Assembly: GCF_027409185.1 (NCBI RefSeq)
Contig: NC_084464.1
Location: 74,210,095 to 74,274,094 of the forward strand
Direction of reading: 5' to 3'
DNA: 64,000 bases
From: Cynocephalus volans
Lineage: Eukaryota > Chordata > Mammalia > Dermoptera > Cynocephalidae
In this document: positions 11,735-24,215 of the stretch, piece by piece
Layout: the number at the start of each line of letters is the position of its first letter
Position numbering within the stretch: position 1 is the first letter of the stretch
Translations under genes and position numbers: made by a program
Notes under the pieces: generated by a model
Databases searched by the model: none
What the model was told of the DNA's origin: nothing
Seen by the model: only the letters and a program-made list of their open reading frames with translations

Positions 11735-12574
11735 AAATCAACCATCAAAATATGTCTTATTTTCTAGTTTTCCATGTCGGCTTTATATTTCCATTTTTAA
11801 GAATATTAATAAAGGCAGTGATTATCTTCATTCCACTTTGTGATTATTTTTTCATATGTAACAAGGAAAAGCAAATAACTTAGCATCTGACATTCCAGGC
11901 AGTCAAATTCAAATGAAAGAAAATGGAATTCAGAAGTTTATAACGTCAAAATATGACATAAACTTATACTTGATACTGAGGTTGTGCTCACAATTCTAAA
12001 ATGTAAATTCTATTTGAACAATATAATTTATTTAGAAGTCAGTTGATACTGTAACTGTCTGCTAGGGAAAAGTATGATATCAACTATAAAAATTACATTA
12101 TAATTATTATAGTCCATTTGTTCTCTTAGTAAATTATTAGAAGTGTCAGAATAACAGAAGTCCAGAGCTGACAAGTGTAACTTTGCTGGAAAAAACAAAC
12201 AAACAAACAAACAAAAAAACCCAGCACTATATTCTTCGAAATTATTTAAGAATATTATTTGTTTGTATAAAATTGCTTCAAATGACTCTTGTGTTCCTGA
12301 TAATGAATCAATGGGGAAAAAATGTTCTTTTGTGTCATTCTTTTGGGAGCAATTGTTATTTAGTGCCTACTGTGTACAGTATAACATATGTATTTATCTA
12401 GCACCTAAAAGTTAGCTTAGCTGTTTAATGTTCTGAGATACACCAATGAGATAATATAAGATAGTCACTTTCTCAACCAATCCCAAGGTAGTAAGAAAGT
12501 GATAGATTCATTTTACTTAACATTCAGCATATTGACTATTGCACAGAAAGACAGAATACGTAAAGTTTAATTTT
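11735..12574. other. No gene; minor simple repeat
   Basis: Unassigned sequence. An (AAAC)n run lies at about 12192-12216. A short piece near 12350-12400 ('tttagtgcctactgtgtaca') resembles an isolated MIR or L2 end but is too short to call. Confidence 0.45.
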
Positions 12575-13580
12575 ACATCAACAAACATTTATTGAATGTT
12601 TATGAGATATTAGTAATGTTTTTTTTTTTTTCTTCCTGTGGTTTATGTTTGTTTGTTTACAATGATAAATAAGAAATACATGGTCTGTTTTCTTACGGAG
12701 CTTTCAGTCTGGTGAAGAAGATAAACAATACCACTACAATATATTCTAATAAGCTCTAACACACAGGAAATAGGGGAGCTCACAGAACGCAGAAACACGA
12801 CATTTAAATGCGACTTGAGGGAAGGGGACAACGGATGTTTACCTGAAAGAAGTGAAGCTTAAGTGGTAAGCGGGAAGATGAGTCGGAGCAAACCAAGAAG
12901 AGACCAGATATAGGGTGGTGAGAACTGAAGGCATGTCTTACAATTGTAGGACAAAGTTTCACAGTCTAGAGAGAGCAGGTCAAGCTGAAGAAAAACTCAT
13001 GCTTGATATGTCAAGAATTAAGTATCTGAGGTGTGAAGTAGTGAGTTATGAGGCTTCCGAGATAAGAAAGGCACTAAAATGAGAGGACTACTGGCTCCTT
13101 CCAAGTGACAGGAAGAAGTCACTGAAGTTTTTAGAAGCAATAGCATACCATCATCAGACACGTATGATGTTAACAATTGACTTCAATGTAAAGAATGGAT
13201 TGGGGGCCAAGATAGAAAGAAGGGGAACACGAGCATTTAAAAGTTGTGTGTTACTGAAGGCCTGAGGGGCTGGTGACCTGGATAAGAGTCCAGAAGTCAC
13301 GGGGATGACAGAAGGTGGATGAATTGGAAAGAAGTTTGAGAAATAGAATCCATAGGATAAGATAATTAAATAAATGATTAGGCTCTAGACGGAAGGGTCA
13401 AGGATTAAAATAAAGTTTATTGCTCTGGCAGATGTTAATGATTTTCACCAGGACGGGAAACATAGAAGCACAGGTATTTTGGGGGTGGTGGTGGTGGTGC
13501 TGGTTATAATCTTGGTTTTCATAATGGGTGAATTCAATGAAACCCTGAAAAACTCTATCAGCCTGAGGTGTTGAGCTTCT
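12575..13580 (-). repeat. L2 LINE, about 1 kb of 3' region
   Basis: Begins with the reverse complement of the L2 terminus, 'aacaaacatttattgaatg', then runs through 'ggagctttcagtctggtgaa' and later segments with a purine-rich plus strand, as expected for minus-strand L2. A GGT run at 13486-13501 lies near the left-hand end of the ORF-derived part. No frame remains open. Confidence 0.65.
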
Positions 13581-14189
13581 GTACTGAGTCACTTTCACGC
13601 ATGCATAGACGTGAAGCAATATCTAATTCAAAGAGGACTTTCTGTCTTTATTGGTATCTCTTGAAGGATTTTAGAAAAGATTATTTAATCTATTACCCAA
13701 AGAAGCATTTCTCAAAATCACTTTTCCATTTTTCTTCAATTTTAACTACTTGATGGCGTTCTAGAGATTTTCACTAAACTTCCAGACACTCTCCTACATC
13801 CAATCTGCAAAGTTGTTATATTTTTCTCCCACTATCCTTGATCATTAATTCTTTACTATCTAGATAAACTCCTCTCTCTGTGCTCGTTTGCAGTTTTACT
13901 ACCTCTTTTTATTTTATATGTATCCTCTCTAAAAAACAGATAGGGCAGAGTTGACATCGCTCTCTAGAAACCTTTTCACCTGTTTTTACCTTTTCAGGAG
14001 TGATCTGTGATTGGATGGTGGAGTCAGGAGCACAAGACATAACAATAGACACTAAGATGAAACTACCTGATTGAAGACTATTTTACGACTTTTATGTAAA
14101 TTTTTATTGCAATGAGAAACTTGGTAAAATGAAATGAATCTCTTAGCTTTTTTGCTGGACTTTCTTTCTCTGATTGACCTCTAAATATT
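13581..14189. other. No gene; probably degraded LINE
   Basis: Pyrimidine-rich parts (13780-14000) look L2-like but could not be aligned with confidence. No RNA gene or regulatory motif was recognised. Confidence 0.35.
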
Positions 14190-14690
14190 GGAAGATTACA
14201 GGGTTCAGTTTTGGCCCTCATCACTAAACTATCAATATATTTTTCAATCTCTAGTGCTGTCATAGCCCCAAAACTTCATATTCACCTATAGATCTGCCAC
14301 TCAACCTTCCCTTAGACTCCCAGACTTAGCATTTCAGACCCTAACTCTTAAGCATCATCTTTCTCATTTTAGTTAATGAAAACAGTACCTGCCAAGTTGC
14401 CAGTTCAAAATTTGAAAGTCATTTCTGATTTCCCACACAGCAAATCCATTCAGCACAACCCATTGGTTCAATTTTCAATATATGAAGGTACTTCAAAAAG
14501 TTTGTGTAAAGATTAGTATTATCCTTTAATTCTATATTTCCACAATCTTCAAAGTACTCTCATATATTCAAAATCTGATAACACTCAATCATCTCCACTT
14601 CTAACCTTCAAGTCTCGCTTAACTTTAATAGCCTCTGACAAACTAGTTTACTTCGCTGCTCCAACCCTTTCCAGAGGAAAAAATCTAAAG
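14190..14690 (+). repeat. L2 LINE, ORF-region fragment
   Basis: Plus-strand L2 wording is recognisable around 'gttcagttttggccctcatc', 'gccaagttgccagttcaaaa', 'gaaagtcatttctgatttcc' and the downstream 'aatcatctccacttctaacc'. It is interrupted by a hairpin element at about 14481-14564, after which L2 resumes. Confidence 0.6.
14481..14564. mobile_element. Mariner-type MITE-like hairpin, copy 1
   Basis: An imperfect palindrome of about 80 bp: left arm 'ggtacttcaaaaagtttgtg', right arm 'cacaatcttcaaagtactc', with TA dinucleotides at both edges. It splits an L2 copy. A relative lies at 32283-32359 and shares the centre 'ctttaattctatatttcca'. The two inverted arms and TA flanks fit a mariner-derived MITE; I do not name the family. 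Confidence 0.6.
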
Positions 14691-14699
14691 CAATAGCAA

Positions 14700-15399
14700 G
14701 AATATACATGCATATACATACTTAAATATGCTTTCTTGTACATACATATATACGCACATAATTTCCTAAGCTTTAGTATTTATTGCTTGTGATCTTGGAT
14801 GTTACTGAGAGCCGTAGAGTAGCTTCCATGCCTCTCCTTTTCCTCTACCTGCTGATTATCTTGTACTTGCCTTGCACGTTCTTGCCCTTATGCTATCATA
14901 ACTCTGGCCTTAGATGATTTGGATCCCTAATTCTAGTCTAGGGTTAGTAATTAGTAATTAGCCCATGGAGCAGCTATATAAAGCACACAGATTCTTAGTA
15001 ATCATTAATCCCAGACAGTCCCTTTCATATAGAGGGACATATCAGAATGCAAAGTAACTCATATGTGAAACACTGTAAATTTTTAAATTTCTTGGTCATT
15101 GATCACCACTGAACCTTGTTTTTTTCCCCTGCCATCAGGAGGAATGGAAAGTTGTCAGTAAGGTTGGTCTCCCAGGATATTCTCTTTTAAAAAGTGTCAT
15201 TTTATTTGAATATCCACTAAGTTATAAGTTTAGTCTCCTATTAGTAAGGTTTGCTTGCCTACCACTCTTCTGCTACCACCATCATGTGAGCCTGACCTAA
15301 ATGAGCTTCCAAACCTTCTCCACACCTGCCTGACAATGTAAGTACAGGAAGGTATCTTCTAGGTCATTATTGTCTATTCCCTGAAATACCTGTACTTTT
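14700..15399. other. No gene recognised
   Basis: Unassigned. It contains a TATACATACA-type short run near 14705-14760 and no long open frame. Confidence 0.4.
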
Positions 15400-15660
15400 G
15401 TCATAAGTATCTTTGGCTCAAGTTGTATACAAGCCCATTTTTGAACCAATTGCTGTGGCCCAGGGAAAGCTTATTATGGATTGTTTAAAACTCTACAAGG
15501 TTGCTCCTGGTACTGAGGGAACTTCAGTCCTATCCAAATTACATTGCTAGAAATGAAGGTGTGGTCATTCCACAAAATAAATTCAGAATGCTATTACCAT
15601 GAAGGAGAGGGAATGGGTATTGCACAAGAAAGAGGCACCTATTATCGTGGCTAAGTATGT
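15400..15660. repeat. Ancient interspersed repeat, family unresolved
   Basis: Text such as 'accaattgctgtggcccagg' and 'aatgctattaccatgaagga' resembles wording I associate with a widespread old mammalian repeat, but I cannot place it in a family or orient it. Confidence 0.3.
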
Positions 15661-16164
15661 TGTCAGAGATTGCCTCTGTTTAGCTTGCCCTAAAAGAACA
15701 GCATGGACTGATGACATTAGTCTGGATATGAGAAACCTGTGCCATTTTTAGAAACATTTTCATGTTTGCAGAATGATTTACCTCTGGGTTCCACCTCATG
15801 GTTCCCCTCAGTTTCTGCTGGCTTAGCTCTCTTCAAGTATTTTTTCAGGATCCACCCACTCCAAATGAAACAGCCCAGAATTGCTGTGGCTTTGTTGATC
15901 ACATTAATTTTAAAAAAGAAGCCACAGCAAGAGAGTGAGAAGCCATCTGGGAGAGAGAAGGAAAGAGGAGAAAATTAAATGAGAATTATGCCCCTTTCCT
16001 TTAGAGATTTGCCCACAATCTGAGATGTAGCAAACATAACAGACCTTTTATAAATTTAACAGTATAGCTTGTTGGTATCTTTGATTTCACTAAAAGAAAA
16101 ACATTCTGGAAATTTTAGAGAATATAAGAACTTGAAGTGAAAATGTATCTCCAAAAATCGTAAT

Positions 16165-16480
16165 CTCTCTCTCCTGTCCCTTCCTATCTTTCCTCCCTCA
16201 CCAACTCAGGCCAACACTGATCTGGATTCTGTCACTTTAAATTAATTTACATTTTCTTTCTGTCTTTTTCTGTAACTTATTATTTTGAGATAATTATCGA
16301 CAAACAGGAATTTGAAAAAATAGTACAGAGATATCTCCTGTATCCAATATCCAGCTTTCTCTAATAAGAACTTATATAAATTATATTTTATCACCACAAA
16401 GGTAGAAGCCAAAATCTGAAAATTGATATTTTTTCTTAATCTGAGAGTACTAAAAATGTAAGTTTTCTTCTAATTAAAAT
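16165..16480 (-). repeat. Ancient L1M-type LINE 3' UTR pieces
   Basis: Two adjoining minus-strand L1 3' UTR pieces: 'aacactgatctggattctgt' near 16215, and 'ttattttgagataattatcg' to 'aaaatagtacagagatatct' at 16276-16340. The same wording occurs in other old L1 3' ends. Confidence 0.65.
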
Positions 16481-17869
16481 CTAAATGGTGAAATATTTTA
16501 ATTGTTAAATAAGTTTGTTCCATCTAAAACCTTGCTCATGTTATTCATAAATATTACTTAGAAATGAGAACTTAAGGATAAAATAACAATGTGACTTACA
16601 TTTCAAGAATTTAGGTTATATTTTTTTATCACTTTTCCTGCCAATTTCTTAATCCACTATGGGCTTTATGTATTAGTATGATTCAAGATGTAAATGAACA
16701 AATTTTAATATTGAGGAGACATCAAACAGTCTCAAATACATGAAAAAAATATAAACATGAGATTAAAATTACTGATGGAAAAAATTCTAAACCCTATTGA
16801 TTTTACAGATGCATCTTCACAAATATTCTTTGATTCTGTCCCATAGCCTGTACTTCATTACCCATAAATGTTTAATTTATTTTTTTAAATAGGACTTAGA
16901 GTGTGTATGTGGCAGGGGGACAGGAGGGGGAACAGTAAATTAAGAACGAAAATCCTATTTGCATATTTTCTCTCTAAAATCAACTGGAATATATTTATTA
17001 GATTACCTCCATGTATCTCAAGAGTTTCTACTCCCTGACTGGCCTACATGAAAAATTCTGTAGACTTATAATTTTTCATAAATTATCTTAATTTAGGGCG
17101 TCATTTGTTTCCAAGAGGCTTCAGATTTTGAGACTTTACTCTGTGTAGTCTCAGTATACATATGCTTTTCCTTGTTTGTAGCTGTTCGAGGCTCTTTCAG
17201 AAAATAAGTACAGATAGGCAATCATGTGAGCTCCTAGAGATTCTAATATTCATCCCTGTCTTACGCTGTACCTGCTAATAAAACAGAAGAACTCATTGGA
17301 AGCCCCTTTAAACCAGATTTATGTATGAGGATTTTCTGTTGTCCAGGGGTTGGCAGGCCCCAAGAAGACTTCATGGAGTGGCTACAAAACAGAAGGCCAT
17401 TCCTTAAGCCCATCATGGTCTTAACTCAAAATTTCCTGGAATAGGTCATTCTAGAAACAAGCAGAAAGCTTAGAGTTCAGAAAATAGAACAAAGCCAATT
17501 GCAGAATCATAAAATAAAATTTTTGCTCAAAAGGAAATTGTTAATTTCTATAAAGATATTTTCAGAGTTGGGGAAAATCACACAAATGTTCATACGCATG
17601 TATTCTGATATTTGGGAGTGGTAGAAATGTCAGAGGATAGGAGTGGGGTAAGTAGTACACTGATTAGTAATATTTTTAAAGAGGCAATTGCAGTAGTGAG
17701 AATTGGAAGACTTTTAATATTGCATATTTTACCTGGAAGAACAGACTGGAGGCATTAGATATTACTGACACCATTAAATTTTATTGACACCATTTTCTGG
17801 CCTTTCATTTTGTCTCACCATAGTTTCTATTAAAGTGGAAGATGGCTGGTAGTCTTCAGAATTCAAAAT
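16481..17869. other. No gene; possible L2 scrap inside
   Basis: Mostly unassigned A+T-rich sequence. Positions 17570-17770 carry purine-rich wording ('gaggcaattgcagtagtgag') consistent with a minus-strand L2 scrap, at low confidence. Confidence 0.35.
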
Positions 17870-17995
17870 TTAATATGCTCAAGCCATGTGATATTGTGAA
17901 ATTTAAACTCTATGAACCTTGATTTCCTCAACCATAAAAGAAAATAAAAATGACTTATTCTCTTTAATTGTTATAATAATTAACATGATAGGGTT
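17870..17995 (+). repeat. MIR SINE fragment
   Basis: 'tgaaccttgatttcctcaac' followed by 'cataaaagaaaataaaaatga' and 'taattgttataataattaac' follows the central part of plus-strand MIR. Ends are uncertain. Confidence 0.55.
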
Positions 17996-19144
17996 TACTA
18001 CTGTTACATTAGGGTGTTCATTTCTACAAAAATGGAAAATGATGAAATTCTTAAATTAATCCTTTTAAACTCAATATGTTGATTTACATCCCATACTATG
18101 TTCTCCCCTCCAAAAAACTGTAATGTAATGCGCTCTTTCTGTATTAGAGGACTATATTTTAACATTCTCCAGTGTTCCTAAAAATTTTAAATGCTTCACA
18201 AAAACTGAAGAATGCCTTTCAAAAGATGTGTTTTAATATAGTAATATTCATTATATTATAATAAATGTGCTATATTTTGTCATTCATAGAATAATGTGGG
18301 ACATTTTAATTTCAGCCTTTGCCATTATGAAATAAATTTCCTTGTAATATTCAGTGTGTTAACGAGCCATGGACCCTAATGTTTACTATGTACTTATATG
18401 CTCGTTACAGGTAATTTATAAAGTTATATGATGTTTCTAATTTGTAATGTGTTAAATTCCTTTGGATTTCAGGAATAGGAAGACTAGACAAGAGAACTAG
18501 TTCTTATATTCAGGAGTGTGAAGCCAAACTCAAAACTAAAATTGTCTTGTGAATATATTTAGTTTCACAAAACCTTCAAGTGACAACATGCTTAAATCCT
18601 ATTAGATAAAAAAAAAAAAAAACCTCATCATTCTCCCATTCACAAAATACAAGAGAGCAGAAATTAAAGACAGATTTCATGATCACCATATAAGTGTTAC
18701 CATTAGTTGCCAGTCTTAAACCATCCCCTGCCAGAACTCCTTCAGAGGAATGAAACATGCATAGGAAGGGTACTTATTCTGCTTGCTCTCAGATTAGATG
18801 ATAGGAGCCCTAGTGTCCGGCACAACTTTGCTAGCTCCGACATATTGGTCTCTACAATACTTTAATAAAATTAGCACGGAATTGAACATGTACTACTATA
18901 ATTCATTTCTCAAAATGTGAAGATTTGGAGATAAAACAAGGACCAGAGACAACATCAGCAGTGAATAACAGCCTCAAAATGAGTCCTACAGGCTAGGAAA
19001 TTTCCAATATAGTTCTTTGTAACACTATACTTGTGCTTGCTGAGAAGCATGAAGAAGCAAGTACATGTCATTCTGATGGATGGAGTTTCCTCACACAACT
19101 GTGTGTCATGAGATTCACTCCAATAGACAAGTACTGGTATCTTG
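17996..19144. other. No gene or recognised repeat
   Basis: A+T-rich sequence with a 14-16 A run near 18606-18621. The short open frames on the minus strand (18576-18758, 18955-19170) have no family resemblance and start in unique sequence. Confidence 0.45.
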
Positions 19145-19464
19145 TACTTTTTCCAGCTTCTAAAGGCCACCTCCTTTCCTTAGCCAGCTAACAGCCCCCT
19201 TCCTCTGTCTTCAATGTCGGCAACATCAGGTCAAGTCATTCTCATGCTATTATCTCTCTGGTTCCAATTTTCTCTTTCACTTTTAAGGATCCTGATAATT
19301 ACATTGGATTTACCCAGATAATCCAGAGTAATTCCCCTATGTTAAGGTAAAATAATCAGCAACCTTAATTCCAACTGCAACCTTAATTTCATTTTGCCAT
19401 GTAGCTAACATATTATTACTATGTTGGGTGGGGGAGGGAGTGAGGAATTATTCTGCCTACCACA
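19145..19464 (-). repeat. MLT1-type LTR (MaLR), partial
   Basis: Minus-strand MLT1 wording in order: a 'ttccagcttctaaaggccac' part, 'acattggatttacccagata', 'aatcagcaaccttaattcc', 'ttgccatgtagctaacatat', and the terminal 'attctgcctaccaca' that marks the LTR start on the minus strand. The other end is missing or too diverged to see. Confidence 0.8.
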
Positions 19465-20380
19465 TCTGGTGTCATTATTTCAAGAATATTCACAACACAA
19501 AGTATTACAGAATCCACCAATGCTATCCCAGGCACACTACAAATTGTACCTGGCCTAGGACTTTATGAGAAATTACTGAGCAGCTAGTACTATAGGGACT
19601 ATGGCCAGATCCTTTGTAACTCCTAATAGCACGTTTATCATGACCCTTTAAGGAGCTCCATCTTGGGCAGCTTGTCTGAAGGTCAACCAAACCTTTTTCT
19701 GGCTGCTTGGTAAGTAGAGAGTGTTCAACCCATTCCAGTCAAGTTCCCACCACTGTAAAATTAAGAACAGCAATGTACCAATCAGATAATTAAGTCGTGT
19801 TTATAGTTTTCATTTATATAAATGGTTTTCAGATCTACAAATAGTCAATGAAAGATGGTATTCTATAAGAAATAAATACAGATGACCTGATTTCCTTGTA
19901 TTGGTGACTATAAATAACATAGGTCCAAATTGATTGGAAGAATCCAATTTGCTTTATCTACCAGTGGACCAAACATGTAATGACAGAACCCTATCTGGGA
20001 ATATATCAATATATTGTGTAAGTGAAGCGTAATCCAAGGAATCATTTATGAAATGATTTATTTTATTTAAATGTACTCACACATGTTTTCCCTTCCCAGT
20101 ATTTCTGGGAATATCTGAAAAACAAGACTGATACACTTACTACCTGCTCATATTAAGAAGTTTAATGATGAGGAAACACATCTCTTTCATATACTATTAG
20201 AGCACTAAGAGTCTCTGAATGATTTTAGAATACAAATCTCTTCACTTTATGGTTATGGAAAATCTGCAGGAATACTGTACCTGCAGATCACACAAGTCCA
20301 GTGAATTCAGATTTATTTCCTTTTCACAACCAATGCACAAGCATTTTCTCTACTGCATGTTTTTGACTCCATTTCCCAAT
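19465..20380. other. No gene or recognised repeat
   Basis: Unassigned sequence of mixed composition. No RNA gene, long frame or transposon end was recognised. Confidence 0.45.
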
Positions 20381-20789
20381 TGTATTAGTCTGTTTTGTGT
20401 TGCTGTAACAGAAATACCAGAGACTGGGTAATTCATAAGGAAAAGAGTTTTATTTGGCTTATGATTCTGGGACAGTTGCATATGTCACGGACCTCAGGCT
20501 GCTTCTACTCATGGCAGAAAATGGCAGGCAGTCAGCGGGTACAAGCAGATCACATGGCGAGAGGAAGCAAGAGAGAGAGAAAGGGGAGGTGCCAGGGTCT
20601 TTTTAAACAACCAGCTCTGGCAGGAACTAATAGAGCGAGATCTCACTCACTACCCTTCCTCCCCCAGGGAGAGCATTAATCCGTTCATGAGGGATCTGCC
20701 CCCACAACTCAAACACCTTCCAGCACTGCCACATTGGGGATCAGATTTCTGCATGAGTTTTGGGGGGACAGCACATCCAAACTCTATCA
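20381..20789 (-). mobile_element. MST/THE1-like solo LTR (MaLR)
   Basis: Reads 'tgtattagtctgttttgtgt' at the left and 'catccaaactctatca' at the right, the minus-strand form of an MST-like LTR (TG...CA, 409 bp). Flanks CCAAT (20376-20380) and CCAAA (20790-20794) are a 4-of-5 target duplication. Internal wording includes 'ataccagagactgggtaatt' and 'gcactgccacattggggatc'. The overlapping plus-strand frames at 20395-20679 and 20760-20981 lie in the LTR and are not genes. Confidence 0.9.
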
Positions 20790-21602
20790 CCAAAATACAG
20801 TGTGAACCAAGTCATGGAGCAGGGAAGGAAACTTCTGCAAAGAAATGTTGGTGACAGTGACCAGTACTCACAAGTGCTTACTCTGAAATATATTACAGTC
20901 ATCAAAGTCTCTGATGCTGTGAACCATGGAAAATGTTTTTTTGTTTTGTTTTGTTTTTTGTTTTACTTATTGACCAAATGACCCTCAATTCAGTTGATGG
21001 AGTAGGTAAGAAAATGGGTTCTGCTGGTTATTCTGTTTTCTGCTTTTCTTTTGTTAAACCAAACACAAAATAATTAAAATCTCACTTTTTACAGATACTC
21101 TTTAAAGCCTCTCCTACAGAATCTCACAATCTCAAATGAAAGTAACATGCTTAAATTCTATAAACAGTGCATGACAGTGCATGGCACAAATCAAAATATG
21201 GATTCTGTTTCTTTAATGTCATTTATAACTGTCCTTTTCGACACATTTAACTACAGATCTTGAGCATATTTATTAAATTAATAATGGAAATTTTAGTTTT
21301 TCAACAGCCTAATTCCTCAGCATAAAGAAAATTAATTTAATACTTTTTTGTTGGTAGATACTTCTTATCTCCTGAATGACCAGTTAGTAAAAAAAAAAAA
21401 TTAGAAGAATATATATGCATAAATAAGTGACTTTATAATCAGAGATACATGGAATCTATTTATAAGAGATCGTAATGTTTAATTGGAGGAAAAATGAGGT
21501 TCACATCATTATTAAGGAATCCATGTAAATAGATGCAACTTAACATTTTATTGATATATTAATCAGAATACATTATTTTTATTTTTATCTGCTATTTTCT
21601 AT
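20790..21602. other. No gene; TTTTG simple repeat inside
   Basis: Unassigned. A (TTTTG)n-like run occupies 20936-20963 and an A-run lies near 21390-21401. Confidence 0.5.
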
Positions 21603-21615
21603 TGTATTTATGATG

Positions 21616-21651
21616 CTACACTTGATCTTAGCCAAAAGGCCGAGAAGCGAT
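21616..21651 (-). pseudogene. U2 snRNA 5'-end fragment, 3'-truncated retro-insertion
   Basis: The minus strand reads as the first 36 nt of U2 spliceosomal snRNA (starting ATCGCTTCTCGGCCTTTTGG), with no mismatch by eye. The insert proper, 21618-21650, is flanked by a perfect 15-bp direct repeat, TGTATTTATGATGCT (21603-21617 and 21651-21665); one to two bases at each edge belong equally to U2 and the repeat. There is no A-tail and no proximal or distal sequence element of a functional U2 gene. U2 is about 188 nt, so roughly 80% is absent. 3'-truncated snRNA pseudogenes bounded by direct repeats are a known product of reverse transcription and insertion. It cannot encode a working snRNA. Confidence 0.93.
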
Positions 21652-21665
21652 GTATTTATGATGCT

Positions 21666-23129
21666 GAAGAGCTCTAAAGCCAATTTTAGTTTCAGTTGAG
21701 AAATAAACAACTTGATGATGCAATATCAGATACTTTAACTAAAATAAAAAAATTGAAATCAGGATTTTTAGCTGTCTTTTTCAGTGCCAAGTTTAAAAAT
21801 TAAAGTTCTTTTAGATCAGCTTTATAAATGGTCTGAAAATTAGCTTAAAACTTCCAAGACTAAAGAAAGTCAAAATGAGAAGCAGATGGGCCTATACTTC
21901 TTTAAAGAAGAACTGTCTGTTTCTCCTTATGATCAACAAAAAAGTAAAAAAGAAAAATGGAATAGAACACTCGAGATTTCACACACATTGCTACACATTG
22001 CCATGTATTCATTAGACAGACAAATATAGTCATATTAGAACATTCATTCTTATCCAATATCTTCATACCATCATGTCTGTTTGCTTAATTTTTTATATTT
22101 GATTGGAGTCAGATATTTTACACTTAATATTAATCTAAATTTTGCTTATAGTCTAAGGTTTATGATACTGTTATAGTATTTGAAGTGGAAATCTTTATTT
22201 AATCTGATATTATTTTAACTGTTACATATAAATATTTCTGCATTCTATATCATAATGCATGCAAAAATCACTCAAAGGCATACTCACCACATACTAAATG
22301 GTTAGTTTTACTTTATTATGCCCATTACAATAATTATGAAACAATGTATTCTTGCAATAATTACTCATCTCTAAAATTCTAAGCACATTATTGTTGTAGA
22401 AACATTTTATTGTCATCAAGATTGATGAAAATGTTTGGTAATGACACCCAGACTGAAATAATTTGATGCTAAGAAAAAAACTAATAAAAGAAATGGGAGA
22501 GCAAAGAAGAATAAAATTTTGAGATTCATGAATCCTTTGTCCTTCAATTGCTACAATATTGGACTAAATATAGTCCATTACGGTGCTAAAAAATGAAACT
22601 TACCAATAAGGACGTGCTTCTTCATTCTCTACCACACTCACGGGTGCTGCAGACATACATCAAGTCTTCATCTTCTGGATCCTAGTACATTACTGGCTAT
22701 TTCTCAGATTGCAATTCTGCCATATCTTCTTTGTTCAGGCTGAGAGTTTACGCAATTCTCTCAATCTCATCCCAGTGTACTACCCCACTGCGAAAATATA
22801 TATGTTCCTGAGACATTTATAAAACACATTTATGTCAAAAATCATACTTTTCTTAATAATCTATATTACAACAAGATATTCTTATAAGGGAAATAATTTC
22901 ATTTTAAGCTAAAATATTTCCTTTGCATTTTCACTCTTTCACATCAATAGACTTTGATCACTACTAATAGGCATCTGTCTTTCTCCATTTCAAAATAAAG
23001 CATCTTTCACAAGACTATTATTATCTCAAGTGGCCATGTAAGTATTCCCATTTAAAAATCTCCTATTATTCTCTGCAGTAATCTGGACTTTATTACCTGT
23101 TCATGTATAACTCTTTACTATTTCATTAT
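21666..23129. other. No gene or recognised repeat
   Basis: A+T-rich unassigned sequence. A somewhat G+C-richer patch at 22610-22790 has no open frame or known motif. Confidence 0.45.
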
Positions 23130-23376
23130 CCATAAATCCTCTCATGCTGTCTTTTAAAAATCTCTCAAATCCATTCTCTTCCCTTTCCTCTACTTACACT
23201 GCTTTACTCAGGAACTCATAATCCCCTTTATGGACTGGTACAATAGCCTGCTAACTGGTTTCAGGCTTCCACTCTTACCAAATTCTCAACTTAATATGAC
23301 AACTAAAATAGATTTTTGAAACACACAAAGTATATTGACTTGATGCCCTCCTCAAAATTTTCAACATGGCTCATAA

Positions 23377-23656
23377 CAGTGTTCTCCATATTGTGTTCCA
23401 TAGAATATCAACCAAAATTGAGAATAAGATTAGGGAGAGAGAAGCAAAAGTTTCTTGGGAAAATAAGGTTAGAAAGTCACAGATATAACTGCTTTTATTA
23501 CTGTAAGTCTCTCAGAGTATTTTGAACTTACAGGCATTTTTATTATCTAAGAAGATAGTATAGCATGCAGCATTTCCCATACCTGTTTGTTTATAAATTC
23601 TGGGGCATAAGCAAAGAGGAGCCTAAATGCTTATGGACACAATTTGAGAAATGCTG
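23377..23656. mobile_element. hAT-type non-autonomous DNA transposon
   Basis: About 280 bp with inverted ends: left CAGTGTTCTCCATATTGTGT, right (reverse complement) CAGCATTTCTCAAATTGTGT. Such CAG...CTG ends are typical of MER1-group (hAT-Charlie) elements. It interrupts L2, which continues on both sides. The 8-bp flanks GCTCATAA and GCCAATGG agree only in part, so the target duplication is decayed or misplaced. No transposase frame. Confidence 0.7.
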
Positions 23657-23917
23657 GCCAATGGGATAATTTCCAACTCTTATGTGTGGCAATATAAGAG
23701 TGATTCTAATATTGCCCACTTCCAGAATCTGGCTCCTATCAACCCTGTTCTTCCCTGTTATGCTTCCATACAGAAACCCTTCCAGTGCTTCCATCGGTGA
23801 TTGTACCTACTATTATATGCAAAACAGGCTCTCTTCTAGGAAAACTCTTGTCCCAACATCAAGAATCAGTTCAAGTACTGCTTTCTTTAGTCCAGCGACC
23901 TCATCACCCCCTATTCT

Positions 23918-24024
23918 TTAGAATCATTTGAGGAATCTCTAGATCTCTACAAGTGAGGCCCTAGTAGCCATCTGTTTTTATCCCTTAGGTTGATTCTGAG
24001 AGAGTGTGAGTACTAAGCACTGCT
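23918..24024 (-). repeat. MER5-like hAT fragment
   Basis: 'gaggccctagtagccatctg' and 'ttaggttgattctgagag' followed by '...actaagcactg' follow the right half of reverse-complement MER5A as seen in the better copy at 44296-44490. Diverged and tentative. Confidence 0.45.
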
Positions 24025-24215
24025 CTGATTCTTCCAAACAGAAGTCACTCTGACATTTGCCTACTGTTTCAGCTGATGTTCCTATTACAGCACTCATCAT
24101 TTGGCATTGTGATCATATTATTGCATGTTTTGTCATCACATCAAAACTATTATTATTGATGTTTGTATTTCTGTACAGTATTACTATTCTGATACACAGT
24201 AGGTACTCAGAAAGT

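Larger units (their letters stand above)
23130..24215 (+). repeat. L2 LINE, 3' half, interrupted
   Basis: Plus-strand L2: 'caatagcctgctaactggtt', an 'ttcaacatggctcataa' part, resumption at 'gggataatttccaactctta', 'agttcaagtactgctttctt', and a 3' terminus like 'gatacacagtaggtactcag'. It is split by a hAT element (23377-23656) and probably by a MER5-like piece (23918-24024). Confidence 0.75.

Noticed and set aside
20395..20981. Plus-strand frames of 94 and 73 codons
   Set aside because: They lie in the antisense of the MST-like LTR and its flank; they are not retroviral genes.
21603..21665. Possible functional U2 gene
   Set aside because: Only 36 of about 188 nt are present, with no snRNA promoter elements.
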